Shown here piece after piece: positions 1-8,970 of a stretch of 45,671 nucleotides of DNA (the stretch's first letter is position 1; the number at the start of each line of letters is the position of its first letter). The notes beneath the pieces were generated by a model. It was not told the DNA's origin. It searched no databases and worked only from the letters and a program-made list of their open reading frames with translations. The stretch is from assembly GCA_028097405.1 (NCBI GenBank), contig JAOHEK010000023.1:1-45671 (forward strand). The letters are read 5' to 3'. Source of the DNA: Paracoccaceae bacterium (GTDB lineage: Bacteria; Pseudomonadota; Alphaproteobacteria; Rhodobacterales; Rhodobacteraceae). The translations under genes were made by a program, and so were the position numbers.

Positions 1-540
1 ACGTCCGAAGGTCTGGTGATCATGGAGCCGCAACGAGGGTTTCGCGTGTCCCCAATCTCTGTCGAGGATCTTAAAGATTTGTCCGCCGTGCGGGCCAATA
101 TTGAATCCCAATGCCTTGAGCGATCGATCCTAGCTGGTGACGTTGCTTGGGAAGGGCGGGTTGTGGCTGCATTCCATGAACTTGCCCGGACGCCTGAGCG
201 GGTGGAGGAGGACGAAGTTCGGATCAGTGAGGCCTGGGCTTCTACGCATCAACGTTTTCATGTCGCCTTGGTGGAGGCTTGTGACAGCCCATGGCTGCTT
301 CGTCTACGCGATCTTTTGTTTGCTCAATCAGAGCGCTATCGGCGGCTGTCCGTGCCGTTGGAACAGAATCCACGGAATCTTGCGGCCGAACACCACGGCA
401 TTATGGAAGCCACCGTCAACCGGGACATCGAAAAGGCAACGCAACTCTTGCGCGGGCACTTTGGGTCTACAACCCGCATTTTGTTGGAGTCAAAGGCAGT
501 TAGCCAAGGCGTCTCAGAAAACATCAACAAAGTGTCTTAG
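1..540 (+). CDS. GntR family (FadR/FCD subfamily) transcriptional regulator, 5' end outside the window
   Basis: The reading frame is open from the first base. Its first codons read TSEGLVIMEPQRGFRV, which is the wing of a GntR winged-helix domain, so only the DNA-binding head lies outside the window. The rest is an FCD ligand-binding domain: an alpha-helical bundle with the usual Arg/Glu near ANIESQCLE, a His pair in HQRFHVAL and a further His pair in EHHGIMEA, which in this family bind a metal and a small carboxylate or sugar acid. It ends 162 bases before a Gfo/Idh gene on the same strand and probably controls it. A downstream GTG at 16 is only an internal codon. The effector cannot be told from sequence. 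The family call is firm. Confidence 0.9.
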   Translation, partial: TSEGLVIMEPQRGFRVSPISVEDLKDLSAVRANIESQCLERSILAGDVAWEGRVVAAFHELARTPERVEEDEVRISEAWASTHQRFHVALVEACDSPWLLRLRDLLFAQSERYRRLSVPLEQNPRNLAAEHHGIMEATVNRDIEKATQLLRGHFGSTTRILLESKAVSQGVSENINKVS

Positions 541-702
541 TCGGTGGGGCTGATCGGCATCCCTCGCAAAGTACTAGTGTTAGACAGGCTTGCAAAATAA
601 AATATTATTAGGTCATAAAAAAATATAGTTGAAAAAAATAGATTTCTATGGCGAACTGGTGATGTGTCTTGTGATGGCGCATAAACAGATTGGGAGGTTT
701 GT
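541..702. promoter_or_regulatory. AT-rich intergenic region, probable promoter of the Gfo/Idh gene
   Basis: This 162-base gap is much richer in A and T than its neighbours, with A runs around 600-650. A strong ribosome binding site GGGAGG lies at 692-697, five bases before the ATG at 703. No convincing GntR-type palindrome was found. A single TTGCAA half-site occurs near 590 without a partner. Confidence 0.45.
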
Positions 703-1770
703 ATGTCTATTGGTGTAGCTTTGCTCGGAATTACGCATCCGCATACATCGGGACGTGCGGAGATATTCTCTCGTTTGCCTGACGTAGAATTGATTGGTGC
801 CTTTGACAGGGATGCGGTGATCGAACCCTTCTGCGAGCATATGGGCTTACCTACCCGGGAACCCGACGATTTGATCAATGACCCGGCTGTTCAAATTGTG
901 CTGGTGCACGCACAGACCGAGGAAATGACTGAGTATTGCACGGCCGCCCTTAAGGCGGGTAAATCTGTGTTGGTTGAGAAACCTTGTGGCACCGGCCCAG
1001 AGGATATCAAAAAACTCATCGAAGCCGAAAAAGCGAGCTCCGCAGTATTTCAGGCGGGTTTCAATTTTCGGTTTTCACCCATTGTGGACATGATGAAGAA
1101 GGTGGTTGAGGGTGGCATCATTGGCGACATCACGCAAGTACGGGCCCATGGTGGCTGCGCGCTTGGCGAACATAAAACCCCCATGCTCAATCGGGAACAG
1201 GACATCGGGGGCGCGTTTTTTGTAATTGGCTGCCATGTCGTCGATATTTTGCTGCACGTTCTGGGCGCGCCCAAAGAGGTGGCTGCGACTGTCGCTAAAT
1301 TCCCCAAGATTTCTGATCACACGTCACGGGAAGACTCCGTCGCGGCATGTCTTGTGTACGAGAACTGCCTGGCATCAATTGATTTTGCCGCACAGGATCC
1401 GCTGGAAAACGTGGAGAGCTGGGACTTCTTTTTCAACGGTACTGAGGGTGTTCTTTACGGAAACCTGTTGCCTGGCCGGTACAAGCTTTTTTTGAAGCGG
1501 CCCTTCGGTGGCTATCCTGCCGGTTGGTCAACGTGGCTCGGTACTCAGTTTCCGGTGCCGTGGTCCGGCGAGCCGACTGAATTTTCGCCAGACATTCCAG
1601 CGGTTGCCAACCAAGACTTCTTCGATCGGGAAGCCGCACAATTCATGGCAGCATTTCGAGGCGAAACCCCATCTCCAATCAGTGCATCGCATGCGCATCT
1701 CGTGGCTCGGACAATAGATACCTGCTACCGTTCTTCGGACGATGGGGGTTGTCGCACACCGCTATTGTAG
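703..1770 (+). CDS. Gfo/Idh/MocA family NAD(P)-dependent oxidoreductase
   Basis: This 355-residue protein has an N-terminal Rossmann fold (GVALLGITHPHTSGR replaces the classic GxGxxG) and the family's catalytic Lys in VEKP near residue 93. A C-terminal alpha/beta domain follows, with GGAFFVIGCHVVDIL holding the Asp/His-type active-site segment. Family members oxidise or reduce a hydroxyl of sugars or cyclitols with NAD(P). The start at 703 is set by GGGAGG. The last residues (about 345-355) run into the region where the ISKra4 frame begins at 1742, so the native C-terminus may have been altered by the insertion. The protein is distinct from the five other Gfo/Idh enzymes in the window. The substrate is unknown. 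Confidence 0.9.
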   Translation: MSIGVALLGITHPHTSGRAEIFSRLPDVELIGAFDRDAVIEPFCEHMGLPTREPDDLINDPAVQIVLVHAQTEEMTEYCTAALKAGKSVLVEKPCGTGPEDIKKLIEAEKASSAVFQAGFNFRFSPIVDMMKKVVEGGIIGDITQVRAHGGCALGEHKTPMLNREQDIGGAFFVIGCHVVDILLHVLGAPKEVAATVAKFPKISDHTSREDSVAACLVYENCLASIDFAAQDPLENVESWDFFFNGTEGVLYGNLLPGRYKLFLKRPFGGYPAGWSTWLGTQFPVPWSGEPTEFSPDIPAVANQDFFDREAAQFMAAFRGETPSPISASHAHLVARTIDTCYRSSDDGGCRTPLL

Positions 1771-2671
1771 ATTTGAAAATGCAGTCCACGACTGGTTGGT
1801 TACGGCCCACAAACGTAAGGACGAAGAGAGCTCAGAGGTGTTGTTAAGGCTTGATTTCACCGATGAACAACAAAGGGACAAAAACGCGAACCCCACATCA
1901 TCTCCACTAACCGTTTTCTTGGACGGTGCACATATCCGATGTCGACAGGAATACCAAAAGCGGCCCCTTGATGTTGTGGTTGGTAAGGTCGAAAATGCTA
2001 ACATGAGTCGACGTCTTGGTCTTGTGCAGCAGGCGGCGAAATCTCCGGCAAAACAGCTCCGTAGCGATCTTATTGCGCAAGGTTGGGACGGTCAGAGCAA
2101 AGTGACAGTGAATTCAGACGGAGAGCCAGCCCCACCAAATCTGGTGCGGCGCGCCGTGCAAGGTCCGGTTACCCACATCTTGGACTGGTGGCATATCTCG
2201 ATGCGCGTAAAGCATATAGAAAATGCTGTTAAAGGCATGCCGCAAACCCAGGGTTTCTTGGAGTTGCCGTTTTTATTCAAGCGACCGGCAGAAACACTAC
2301 GTTGGTACCTTTGGCACGGGAAAGTGATGACCGCGGCGACCAAACTCAAACTTATCATAGTCGGCTGCAATCGCTCGCGCGCCGAAACCCAAGCCCTGAA
2401 GGCAGGGATTGCGCGCGTCAAAGCCCGATGTCAGGAGCTTTACACCTATCTCTCAAACAACTTCGATGCGCTGACAAATTTTGGCTATCGATATCGAAAC
2501 GGCCTCGCGGTCTCATCATCCCGGGCAGAAGGTTGCGCGGACGACATAGGAAACGCCCGCATGGGAAAGCGGCGCCGCATGCGGTGGTCCCCGCAAGGCG
2601 CGCATCGTGTGGCAGCCACAAGGGCCGCCGTCCTCGACGACAGACTGACCGTCTCAGGCATTGCCGCATGA
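1742..2671 (+). pseudogene. ISKra4-type transposase, N-terminally truncated
   Basis: The frame encodes about 309 residues that look like the central and C-terminal part of an ISKra4-family transposase: LTVFLDGAHIR followed by VVVGKVE, then VNSDGEPA, ILDWWHISMRVKHIE, and the C-terminal SSSRAEG...MGKRRRMRWSPQGAHR. Family proteins are clearly longer, and the N-terminal zinc-finger-like part is missing. The ATG at 1742 overlaps the end of the Gfo/Idh gene and is not a native start. The right terminal repeat survives at 2672-2693. The same C-terminal segment recurs on the minus strand at 45344-45513. It is probably inactive. Confidence 0.85.
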
Positions 2672-2693
2672 CCGCCAAGTTTTGCCCACTCCC
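2672..2693. repeat. ISKra4-type terminal inverted repeat (right end)
   Basis: CCGCCAAGTTTTGCCCACTC and two following bases stand directly after the transposase stop. The reverse complement matches the ends at 45179-45200 and 45321-45343 (core GGCAAAACTTGG). It marks the right boundary of the left ISKra4 fragment. Confidence 0.75.
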
Positions 2694-2873
2694 CCCTCCG
2701 CCGTCTGATTGATTTGCTTCCTGAGAGCCTCGTAGCATCTGCTTGGTACCGGCGACTTGGCCAAAGCGTTAGGTCGAACGGACAAAAATGCGCCATCGTA
2801 GCGACCACAGTGCCCAATTGTGCAATAGCACAAGGCAGGGTGGCATTCCATTAACTGCTGGATTGGAATTCCT

Positions 2874-3011
2874 ATGACCATGAAAATTGGCAACGCATCT
2901 TGTTCATGGGGTGTAGAATTTCCGAGTGACCCATCTTACCCAGCGTGGGAAAGCGTATTGGACCAATGTGCGGATGCTGGATTATGTCCGCATCGGCTAT
3001 TCGACGGGTAG
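2874..3011 (+). pseudogene. N-terminal remnant of an inosose dehydratase-like (IolE-type) TIM-barrel gene
   Basis: This 45-codon frame starts MTMKIGNASCSWGVEFPSD and continues through a stretch rich in WE..LD..ADAG. That is the first strand and helix of IolE and related xylose-isomerase-like TIM barrels, whose N-termini read like GTAPDSWGVWFPSD followed by a WE..LDE.A.AGY helix. The similarity stops at about 2981 and the frame ends with TAG at 3009-3011, overlapping the tail of the convergent cytochrome c peroxidase gene. A full family protein has about 300 residues, so roughly 85% has been deleted. A second in-frame ATG is at 2880. IolE dehydrates scyllo-inosose, a step for which no intact gene was recognised here. 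The assignment rests on a short N-terminal match. Confidence 0.6.
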
Positions 3012-4310
3012 ACCGGATGGAACTGTAGAGGGAATTCCGAGCCGTCCCGATAGGGATTGTTCATCCTTTAAAGAACCAAGGAACGCCAGTAGCGCGTCAA
3101 AATCGGCGTCACCTAGTTCAGCAATCGGTCTGGTATAAATGGCGTCCGCAATCGCGGTGCGTTCTTCGGGGCTGTCCATTATGGCCCAATCACCGGTAAA
3201 ATATTCGGGCGCGGGTAGCTTGATGCGTGTGTCAAACTCGCCAAGCCCGCGCAGCGGGTTGGCGTGAAAACGCAGGAATGCGCCAAGATCACCATGGGCA
3301 CCGGCATGCCCCCAGGGGCCGGTTTCGGTGACGTTTCGCAGCATTGGCGTGCGGAATGCATAGGCATCGCGCGGTAAACCTGTCACCCGCATCCGGCCAA
3401 CATCGCGTTGGTGCGATTCAAATGACGCAGCCTTTCCGGGGCCAAGTTGAGGTTCCCCCATGGCGTAGAATTGTTGATCGCTTAACAACGGTCCACTGTG
3501 GCAAGCGCTACAGCCTGCATCGCCAAAAAAGAGGTCCATTCCCGACGCCGCATCGCCAGTTAGCGGGGCAGTCCCACGTAAGTGTTGGTCAAAGGCGCTG
3601 TTGTCTGCGCGCCATTCGAAACCGATAAACGCGGCGATTGCGTTGGAAATATCGGTAAAGGCAACGGCGCGGCCTGCGGCTATTTCGGGATAGGCGGTCT
3701 CGAGCCGTTCTTGGTAGTCAGGCACTGCAGCCACACGGTTTGCGATGCGATTCCAAGCTCCGTTTGGTCCTGTCAAAAACCCTTGCCGGACGGCCTGCGA
3801 GATTTCGTTCTCTTGATAGTGTCCAGCCATCTCGTCAGGGGACAACACGGGAAACATGGTTTGAGCGGAGAGGATACCGTCAAACCCTTGCACCATGTCG
3901 TCCTCTAGCGGAGTGCGGAAGCCGGACGGTCGCGTTGCGTCCTGCTCAATCCGGCCATCCATAAATAGCGTGCGAATTGAACCGTGCCCCAGATTAAATA
4001 ACGCAAGCGAATTTCGCGGGATGCGTTGCTCAGGCGGGTTGTTTGGATCGGGGGTGCGATCAGGACCAAGCCCCAAACCACCGTCACCAATCCCGAGCGG
4101 TACGCCGTCCCCTGTTGCAAAACGGGGATGGTGACAGGTTGAACAGGCGACGGTTCGATTGCCCGATAAAATAGGATCATAGAACAAAAGTTGGCCGAGG
4201 TGCAGCTCAGCCGCCAAAGGAATGTCAAAATCCATCGGGTCAAGCGGGGCGACCGGCATGTCGGCGGAAGCCACTACAGGCAGAGCAATCAAGAAAGTGG
4301 CCAACTTCAT
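2997..4310 (-). CDS. Di-haem cytochrome c peroxidase / MauG-like protein
   Basis: This 437-residue periplasmic protein begins with a short signal peptide (MKLATFLIALPVVASA, cleavage before residue 17). Two c-type haem motifs, CSTCH at 56-60 and CSACH at 267-271, give the family's N-terminal electron-transfer and C-terminal peroxidatic haem domains. The segment RTPMLRNV...GPWGHAGAHGDL near residues 315-340 is the conserved loop after the second haem. Family members reduce H2O2 or carry out long-range oxidation of a partner protein. It is transcribed away from the aldo/keto reductase and converges on the iolE remnant. The sequence does not show which activity it has. A secreted FG-GAP/ASPIC protein 5 kb away may be related by function. 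Confidence 0.88.
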   Translation of the reverse strand: MKLATFLIALPVVASADMPVAPLDPMDFDIPLAAELHLGQLLFYDPILSGNRTVACSTCHHPRFATGDGVPLGIGDGGLGLGPDRTPDPNNPPEQRIPRNSLALFNLGHGSIRTLFMDGRIEQDATRPSGFRTPLEDDMVQGFDGILSAQTMFPVLSPDEMAGHYQENEISQAVRQGFLTGPNGAWNRIANRVAAVPDYQERLETAYPEIAAGRAVAFTDISNAIAAFIGFEWRADNSAFDQHLRGTAPLTGDAASGMDLFFGDAGCSACHSGPLLSDQQFYAMGEPQLGPGKAASFESHQRDVGRMRVTGLPRDAYAFRTPMLRNVTETGPWGHAGAHGDLGAFLRFHANPLRGLGEFDTRIKLPAPEYFTGDWAIMDSPEERTAIADAIYTRPIAELGDADFDALLAFLGSLKDEQSLSGRLGIPSTVPSGLPVE

Positions 4311-4430
4311 TTCAAAAACCTATAGAGAATACACCCTGATTAGAACTGAAAAAGAGGCGAAATCGACCCGTGTGCGCGGCAGAGCCAAACTCTATTATTT
4401 GGCGGCACGAGACACAACGCTAACACACCC

Positions 4431-4446
4431 GTGCAAACGCTTGCAA
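4431..4446. promoter_or_regulatory. LacI-type operator GTGCAA-ACGC-TTGCAA
   Basis: This near-palindrome has the form NTGCAA-N4-TTGCAA, shared with other sites in this window, with one base changed in the left half. It lies 55 bases upstream of the aldo/keto reductase start and in the divergent gap to the cytochrome c peroxidase gene. It is a probable binding site for one of the LacI-family regulators encoded here. Confidence 0.65.
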
Positions 4447-4500
4447 TGATCTGCGCTTCCTATCAATATTGTTTTCGCATCCAATCCATTGGAGAAGACC

Positions 4501-5469
4501 ATGTCGCTTGAATTGAACACTGCAGCGCGATTACCGTTTCCCGTAACAAATATATGCTTTGGCACATCGCCATTGGGCGACATGCCCGACACCTACGGAT
4601 ACAGTGTTGACGCCGCGCGTGCACGCGAGACGATCAGCAGTATGCTGAGCCAGCCCCACAGTTTCATTGATACCTCTCGTAACTACGGGGATGGTCGAAG
4701 CGAGGCGCGGATCGGAGACGTGATCCGAGAACGTGGCGGTGTTCCGGCGGGTTGTGTGCTTGCCACGAAAGTAGACCGGAACATGAAGACCAATGTTCTC
4801 GACGCGGACAGGGCGCGGCGCTCCGTCGAAGAAAGCCTTGAAGCGTTGGCTGTGGGTCGGTTGCAGATCCTGCATCTTCACGACCCCGAACACTGTGCCG
4901 ATCTCAACGACATCACCCGTTCGGGCGGGGCGCTGGACGAGGTGTTTCGTATGAAGGAAGAGGGCCTTGTCGGTGCTGTTGGCCTCGCCATGGGGAACCT
5001 GCCGATGATGACAAGCATTCTACCGGATTGGGATTTTGATGCCCTGATCAGCCACAATCGGTTTACGCTGCTAAATCGTTCAGCGGATCGTATGTATACA
5101 GACGCTCATGCCCGAGGTATCGCGATTTTCAATGCGGCACCTTATGCAAGCGGCATTCTTGCCAAGGGCAGCAACAAAACCCAAAAGATCACCTATCAGG
5201 ATGCGACCGAAGCACAGTTGAAACCGGTCCACGCGATCGAAGAAGTTTGCGCACGTCATAACGTCCCGACTGGTGTCGCGGCGTTGCAGTTTTCTATGCG
5301 CGACCCCAGGGTGACGTCGACAATCGTTGGGGTTTCGAAATCGGTGCGGGTGCAACAAACGCTGGAATGGGCGCAGATGGACACACCAGACGCCCTATGG
5401 GCGGAACTTGGCGCGTTGCCCTTCAGCAGCGATGACCCAGAAGCAGAAAGGGATTATAAACCATGCTGA
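4501..5469 (+). CDS. Aldo/keto reductase (D-threo-aldose 1-dehydrogenase-like)
   Basis: This 322-residue (alpha/beta)8 oxidoreductase starts at ATG 4501, preceded by GGAGAAG; an earlier ATG at 4489 has no such site. The active-site Asp and Tyr are in FIDTSRNYGDGRSE, the Lys in LATKVD and the His in LHLHDPEH, so the AKR catalytic tetrad is present. The C-terminal TSTIVGVSKS segment is the NAD(P) phosphate-binding part. Members of this subgroup oxidise aldoses such as L-fucose or D-threo-aldoses to lactones. The stop overlaps the ATG of the following iolG-like gene by seven bases, which suggests translational coupling and action on the same substrate. A LacI-type operator precedes it. Confidence 0.88.
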   Translation: MSLELNTAARLPFPVTNICFGTSPLGDMPDTYGYSVDAARARETISSMLSQPHSFIDTSRNYGDGRSEARIGDVIRERGGVPAGCVLATKVDRNMKTNVLDADRARRSVEESLEALAVGRLQILHLHDPEHCADLNDITRSGGALDEVFRMKEEGLVGAVGLAMGNLPMMTSILPDWDFDALISHNRFTLLNRSADRMYTDAHARGIAIFNAAPYASGILAKGSNKTQKITYQDATEAQLKPVHAIEEVCARHNVPTGVAALQFSMRDPRVTSTIVGVSKSVRVQQTLEWAQMDTPDALWAELGALPFSSDDPEAERDYKPC

Positions 5470-6458
5470 ATATTGCATTAATTGGCTGTGGGCGCATTGG
5501 CGTCATGCATAGTCAAGTGGTTCAGACGAATGCACGCGCGCGCATCGTTGCGGTCCATGATATCAATCCCAAGGCGGTGGCCGAGGTGATTGGTGACAGT
5601 GATATCAAAGCGGCGGCATCTGCCGAAGACATTTTTGCTGATCCGAATGTCGACGCTGTTATCGTCGCGTCTTTGACGGCAACCCACGCGGACTATATCG
5701 AAGCGGCGGTTGCGGCGGGAAAACCGATCCTGTGTGAAAAGCCTATCGACCTTGATATCAATCGTGTCCTCGCCTGCCAAAAGATGATCGCAGGCAGCGA
5801 TGTGCCCGTCCAGATCGGGTTTAACCGGCGTTTTGATCCCGGACATACTGCATTGCGCGATGCGTTAGTGGCTGGTGAAATCGGGCGGTTGGTTCAGCTT
5901 TTCGTCACGTCCCGTGATCCATTTCCACCGGGCATTGATTATCTGACAAATGCTGGCGGCATGATCCGAGACATGACGATTCATGACTTCGACCTCGCGC
6001 GATTTATGTTAGGGGATGATGAACCCGTTGAGGTCTGGGCGACGGCTGCGCCGTTGATTGACGATGCGATGGCCGAGATCAATGAGGTCGATTGTGCGAT
6101 GATCGTGATGCGCACAGCGGCTGGGCGTCAGGTCTTTCTCAACAACGCGCGTCAGGCGGAATATGGCTATGACCAACGTGTCGAAGCGATGGGGACCTCG
6201 GGCATGTTGCAAAATTCCAACCGTACGCCTCATGGGCTTATGCGCTATAAGGCCGGGGCGACCGCTGTGCAAACCGGGTACCTTGAGTTCTTTATTGAAC
6301 GCTATCGCGAGGCCTTCGTAATCCAATTGGATGCCTTCGTTGATCTGGCAAACGGTAAACCTGCCGACGTGCCTAGTTTTGATGACGGGCTCAAAGCACT
6401 CGCGCTGGCAGAGGCTGCGTACCGGTCTGTGAAAAGCGGACGCGCCGAAACGGTCTAA
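5463..6458 (+). CDS. iolG: Inositol 2-dehydrogenase-like Gfo/Idh/MocA oxidoreductase, copy A
   Basis: This 331-residue protein has a Rossmann motif GCGRIG at 8-13, CEKP at 91-94 (catalytic Lys93) and the segment GGMIRDMTIHDFDLAR with Asp170 and His174. These residues match the Lys-Asp-His set of IolG, which oxidises myo-inositol C2 to scyllo-inosose with NAD. The motif IGFNRRFD at 118-125 is also typical. The start overlaps the aldo/keto reductase stop, so the two are one transcription unit, followed by a strong terminator. A second gene of the same subfamily is at 33867-34871. Other cyclitols (scyllo- or chiro-inositol) are possible substrates. Confidence 0.82.
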   Translation: MLNIALIGCGRIGVMHSQVVQTNARARIVAVHDINPKAVAEVIGDSDIKAAASAEDIFADPNVDAVIVASLTATHADYIEAAVAAGKPILCEKPIDLDINRVLACQKMIAGSDVPVQIGFNRRFDPGHTALRDALVAGEIGRLVQLFVTSRDPFPPGIDYLTNAGGMIRDMTIHDFDLARFMLGDDEPVEVWATAAPLIDDAMAEINEVDCAMIVMRTAAGRQVFLNNARQAEYGYDQRVEAMGTSGMLQNSNRTPHGLMRYKAGATAVQTGYLEFFIERYREAFVIQLDAFVDLANGKPADVPSFDDGLKALALAEAAYRSVKSGRAETV

Positions 6459-6474
6459 TTCCGGTCACCGGCTT

Positions 6475-6502
6475 AATGGCCACCGGAACGGTGGCCATTT
6501 TC
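6475..6502. terminator. Rho-independent terminator after the iolG-like gene
   Basis: A 10-bp perfect stem AATGGCCACC / GGTGGCCATT encloses a GGAAC loop and is followed by TTC. It lies 17 bases after the stop of the plus-strand gene and upstream of the 3' end of the convergent solute-binding gene, so it may serve both directions. Confidence 0.85.
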
Positions 6503-6584
6503 TTGCACTGGTCAAAGAAAATCCCGCCACAACCAAGGCTGTGACGGGACATGCTACAGTTAGGCTGTAGCTCGGGGAGGTTCG

Positions 6585-7613
6585 TTACTGGCAGATCGCC
6601 GGTGGGTTCTCAGAGACACCCGCACAGATCCGCTCAACCGTCGCCCAGCCTACATCTACAGTCCGATCAAGATTGGATGCGTCGATCCGCTCAACCGGCA
6701 GAAGCAAAGAATCGAGTGTGATACCCTGTGGCCCGCCACTAAAATCGTTTGCGCCTTCGACATCTTCGCCGTTAGCAAGCTGCAACGCGACAGTCGCTGC
6801 GGACGCGCCTAGATCAAAAGCGTTCTTCCAGATTGTGAAGGTTTGCTGGCCACGCGCAATACGGTTCAGAGCGCCCGGTGCGCCATCCTGACCAGACAGC
6901 GGAACATCAAGACCCTGCTCACTAATTGCTTCTGCAACGCCGCTCGCCATGCCGTCGTTCATCACCATAACCGCGTCAACATCATTGTCTGTCGCGGTGA
7001 GGATTTGTTCGATGGTGTCCTTGGCCAATTCTGGACGCCAGCTGTCAACGAACTGTTCACCGACAACTGAGATCGCGCCTGAATCGTAGTAGGACTGCAT
7101 TTTCTCTTGGTAGGCACTAAACATCTGGTGGGTGTTCGGATCGCCGTCGTCACCTTTGATGAGGACGTAGTTCCCCTCTGGCGCAACTTCGAGCATGCCA
7201 TTTGCGAGTTCCTGGCCAACTGAGCGCGCGTCAAAGGACACATAGAACGTCCCCGGAACTTCGATCAGCTGATCATATGCGACTACAGGAATGCCTTCTG
7301 CCAACGCACTGGCAACAACCGGGCTGACAGAGTCTGCAACACCGGACATGATGATCAGAACATCAGCGCCACGGGTGATCAGGTTTTCAATGTCGGCAAC
7401 GGATTTTTCGGGCGAGAAGTTCGCATCGGCAGAAATATATTTCGCGCCAGCAGCTTCCACGACCGATTTAATGCCCGCTTCGTCGATGACCCAGCGTTCA
7501 TCTGCAAATTTGTACCAACTTACGCCGACAATAATGTCGTCCGCTGCGGCAGCACCGGCAACCATTGTTATGGCTGTTGTGGACATTGCTATACTTTTGA
7601 TGAGCTTTTTCAT
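6585..7613 (-). CDS. Periplasmic sugar-binding protein of an ABC transporter (XylF/RbsB family)
   Basis: This 342-residue protein carries a signal peptide (MKKLIKS...VAGAAAADD, cleavage near residue 24). A periplasmic binding protein type 1 fold follows. Segments such as VSWYKFADERWVIDEAG, ISADANFSPEKSVADIENLI and VVAYDQLI follow the XylF (D-xylose) subgroup closely. The ATG at 7613 is chosen over an upstream in-frame start because GGGAGGAAAC stands just before it. It is transcribed divergently from the permease and ATPase genes, with an extended palindromic operator between them. Ligand specificity cannot be read with certainty; a xylose-like pyranose or a cyclitol would fit the neighbours. 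Confidence 0.9.
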   Translation of the reverse strand: MKKLIKSIAMSTTAITMVAGAAAADDIIVGVSWYKFADERWVIDEAGIKSVVEAAGAKYISADANFSPEKSVADIENLITRGADVLIIMSGVADSVSPVVASALAEGIPVVAYDQLIEVPGTFYVSFDARSVGQELANGMLEVAPEGNYVLIKGDDGDPNTHQMFSAYQEKMQSYYDSGAISVVGEQFVDSWRPELAKDTIEQILTATDNDVDAVMVMNDGMASGVAEAISEQGLDVPLSGQDGAPGALNRIARGQQTFTIWKNAFDLGASAATVALQLANGEDVEGANDFSGGPQGITLDSLLLPVERIDASNLDRTVDVGWATVERICAGVSENPPAICQ

Positions 7614-7663
7614 TGTTTCCTCCCTGGCTTTGAAGTGCCTCTTTGGACACGGAAATAAGTTGA

Positions 7664-7691
7664 CAGTTATTGCAACCGATTGCAATAACTG
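7664..7691. promoter_or_regulatory. LacI-type operator in an extended palindrome
   Basis: The core TTGCAA-CCGA-TTGCAA occupies 7670-7685. The symmetry extends outwards as CAGTTATTGCAA on one side and TTGCAATAACTG on the other, so only the central four bases break a 28-base dyad. It lies between the divergent solute-binding (minus) and permease (plus) starts, about 50 bases from each, where it could block both promoters. Confidence 0.8.
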
Positions 7692-7732
7692 ACAGGTAGA
7701 GGAGCCTCTGGGAGCATAGCTTGAGAGAGATC

Positions 7733-8956
7733 ATGACTGACAAATCCGCGAAGTCTGAGGGTGGGTTAGATAGCAAGCTGAAGAGAGCGACGGTGGCAGC
7801 CAATATTGACACGCGGCTGCTCGCGATGATTGGCGCTGTTGCGGTGATTTGGCTGTTCTTTCATATTACCAGTGGCGGGATTTTCCTTTCGCCTCGTAAC
7901 TTGTGGAATTTGTCGGTTCAAACCAGCGTAACTGCGATTTTGGCCACAGGGATGGTCTTGATCATTGTGTCGCGCAATATTGATCTGTCCACTGGATCGC
8001 TCTTGGCGTTCCTTGGTATTTTGGGCGCGTTTGTCCAAACCGAAATTTTGCCCCTTGAAGGGGCCCACAGTTGGTGGCTGTCGATGGTGGTCATGGTGGT
8101 GGCCGGGTGCCTCGCGGGTGGGCTGCAAGGCTGGATGATCGCGCGCTTCACGATACCGGCCTTTGTTGTCACCCTTGGTGGGTTGATGTTCTGGCGCGGT
8201 GCGGGGTGGCTCTTTACATCGGGGCGGACTGTAACACCGCTGGATTCGACCTTCAAAGTCATCGGCGCCGGTTCGATTGGAGAAACATGGAGTTGGGTCG
8301 TCGGGATAATCGGTTTCGCGGTTCTTGTGACGCTCACCTTATTGAACAGACGTCGGCGCAAGGCGCTTGATTTTGGAATGCGGCCTGTGGCGCTTGATGT
8401 TGTCATTCTGGCGGCGGCGGCAGTGTTGATCATAGCGTTTGTCATGACGATGAATTCTTACAACTTCCCACGGTCCGAAGACGGGCGCGGTATTCCTGTT
8501 CCGGTTCTGATCTTGATCGTTGTGGCCTGTGTTATGATCTATGTGGCCAACATGACCCGCTTTGGGCGTTATATCTACGGCTATGGCGGCAACCCCGAAG
8601 CGGCAGAGCTGGCCGGGGTCAACACACGGGCTGTCGTCATCGCGAGTTTCGCTTTGATCGGTGGCCTGACGGCGCTTGGTGCGATGATTTCAACGGCCCG
8701 TCTGAACGCGGCCCCGCTGAGCATCGGGCAGTTGCTGGAACTTCAGGTGATCGCCGCGGCGGTGATTGGTGGCACGTCTTTGACAGGCGGTGTAGGTACG
8801 ATCATCGGTGCGCTGATCGGGGCCTTGCTGATGCAGAGTTTGCAAAACGGCATGGTTCTCCTCGGCGTGCAAAGTGCGCCACAACAGATGATTATGGCCT
8901 GTGTCTTGATCTTCGCTGTTTGGTTTGACGTCATCTATCAAAAGCGCCGAAAGTGA
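7733..8956 (+). CDS. Sugar ABC transporter permease (XylH/RbsC family)
   Basis: This 407-residue integral membrane protein has about ten hydrophobic segments. It carries family landmarks such as [20 protein letters not shown] (EAA-like and ribose-permease region) near residue 80 and the C-terminal [23 protein letters not shown]. The length and the long hydrophilic N-terminus and inserted central loop match XylH. The start at 7733 follows GAGAG; an upstream TTG at 7721 is less likely. It forms the channel for the substrate bound by the 6585-7613 protein and is followed 14 bases later by its ATPase gene. Confidence 0.9.
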   Translation: MTDKSAKSEGGLDSKLKRATVAANIDTRLLAMIGAVAVIWLFFHITSGGIFLSPRNLWNLSVQTSVTAILATGMVLIIVSRNIDLSTGSLLAFLGILGAFVQTEILPLEGAHSWWLSMVVMVVAGCLAGGLQGWMIARFTIPAFVVTLGGLMFWRGAGWLFTSGRTVTPLDSTFKVIGAGSIGETWSWVVGIIGFAVLVTLTLLNRRRRKALDFGMRPVALDVVILAAAAVLIIAFVMTMNSYNFPRSEDGRGIPVPVLILIVVACVMIYVANMTRFGRYIYGYGGNPEAAELAGVNTRAVVIASFALIGGLTALGAMISTARLNAAPLSIGQLLELQVIAAAVIGGTSLTGGVGTIIGALIGALLMQSLQNGMVLLGVQSAPQQMIMACVLIFAVWFDVIYQKRRK

Positions 8957-8970
8957 GGGAGGAGCCAACC

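Noticed and set aside
541..702. A GntR operator upstream of the first Gfo/Idh gene
   Set aside because: No convincing dyad could be found by eye.
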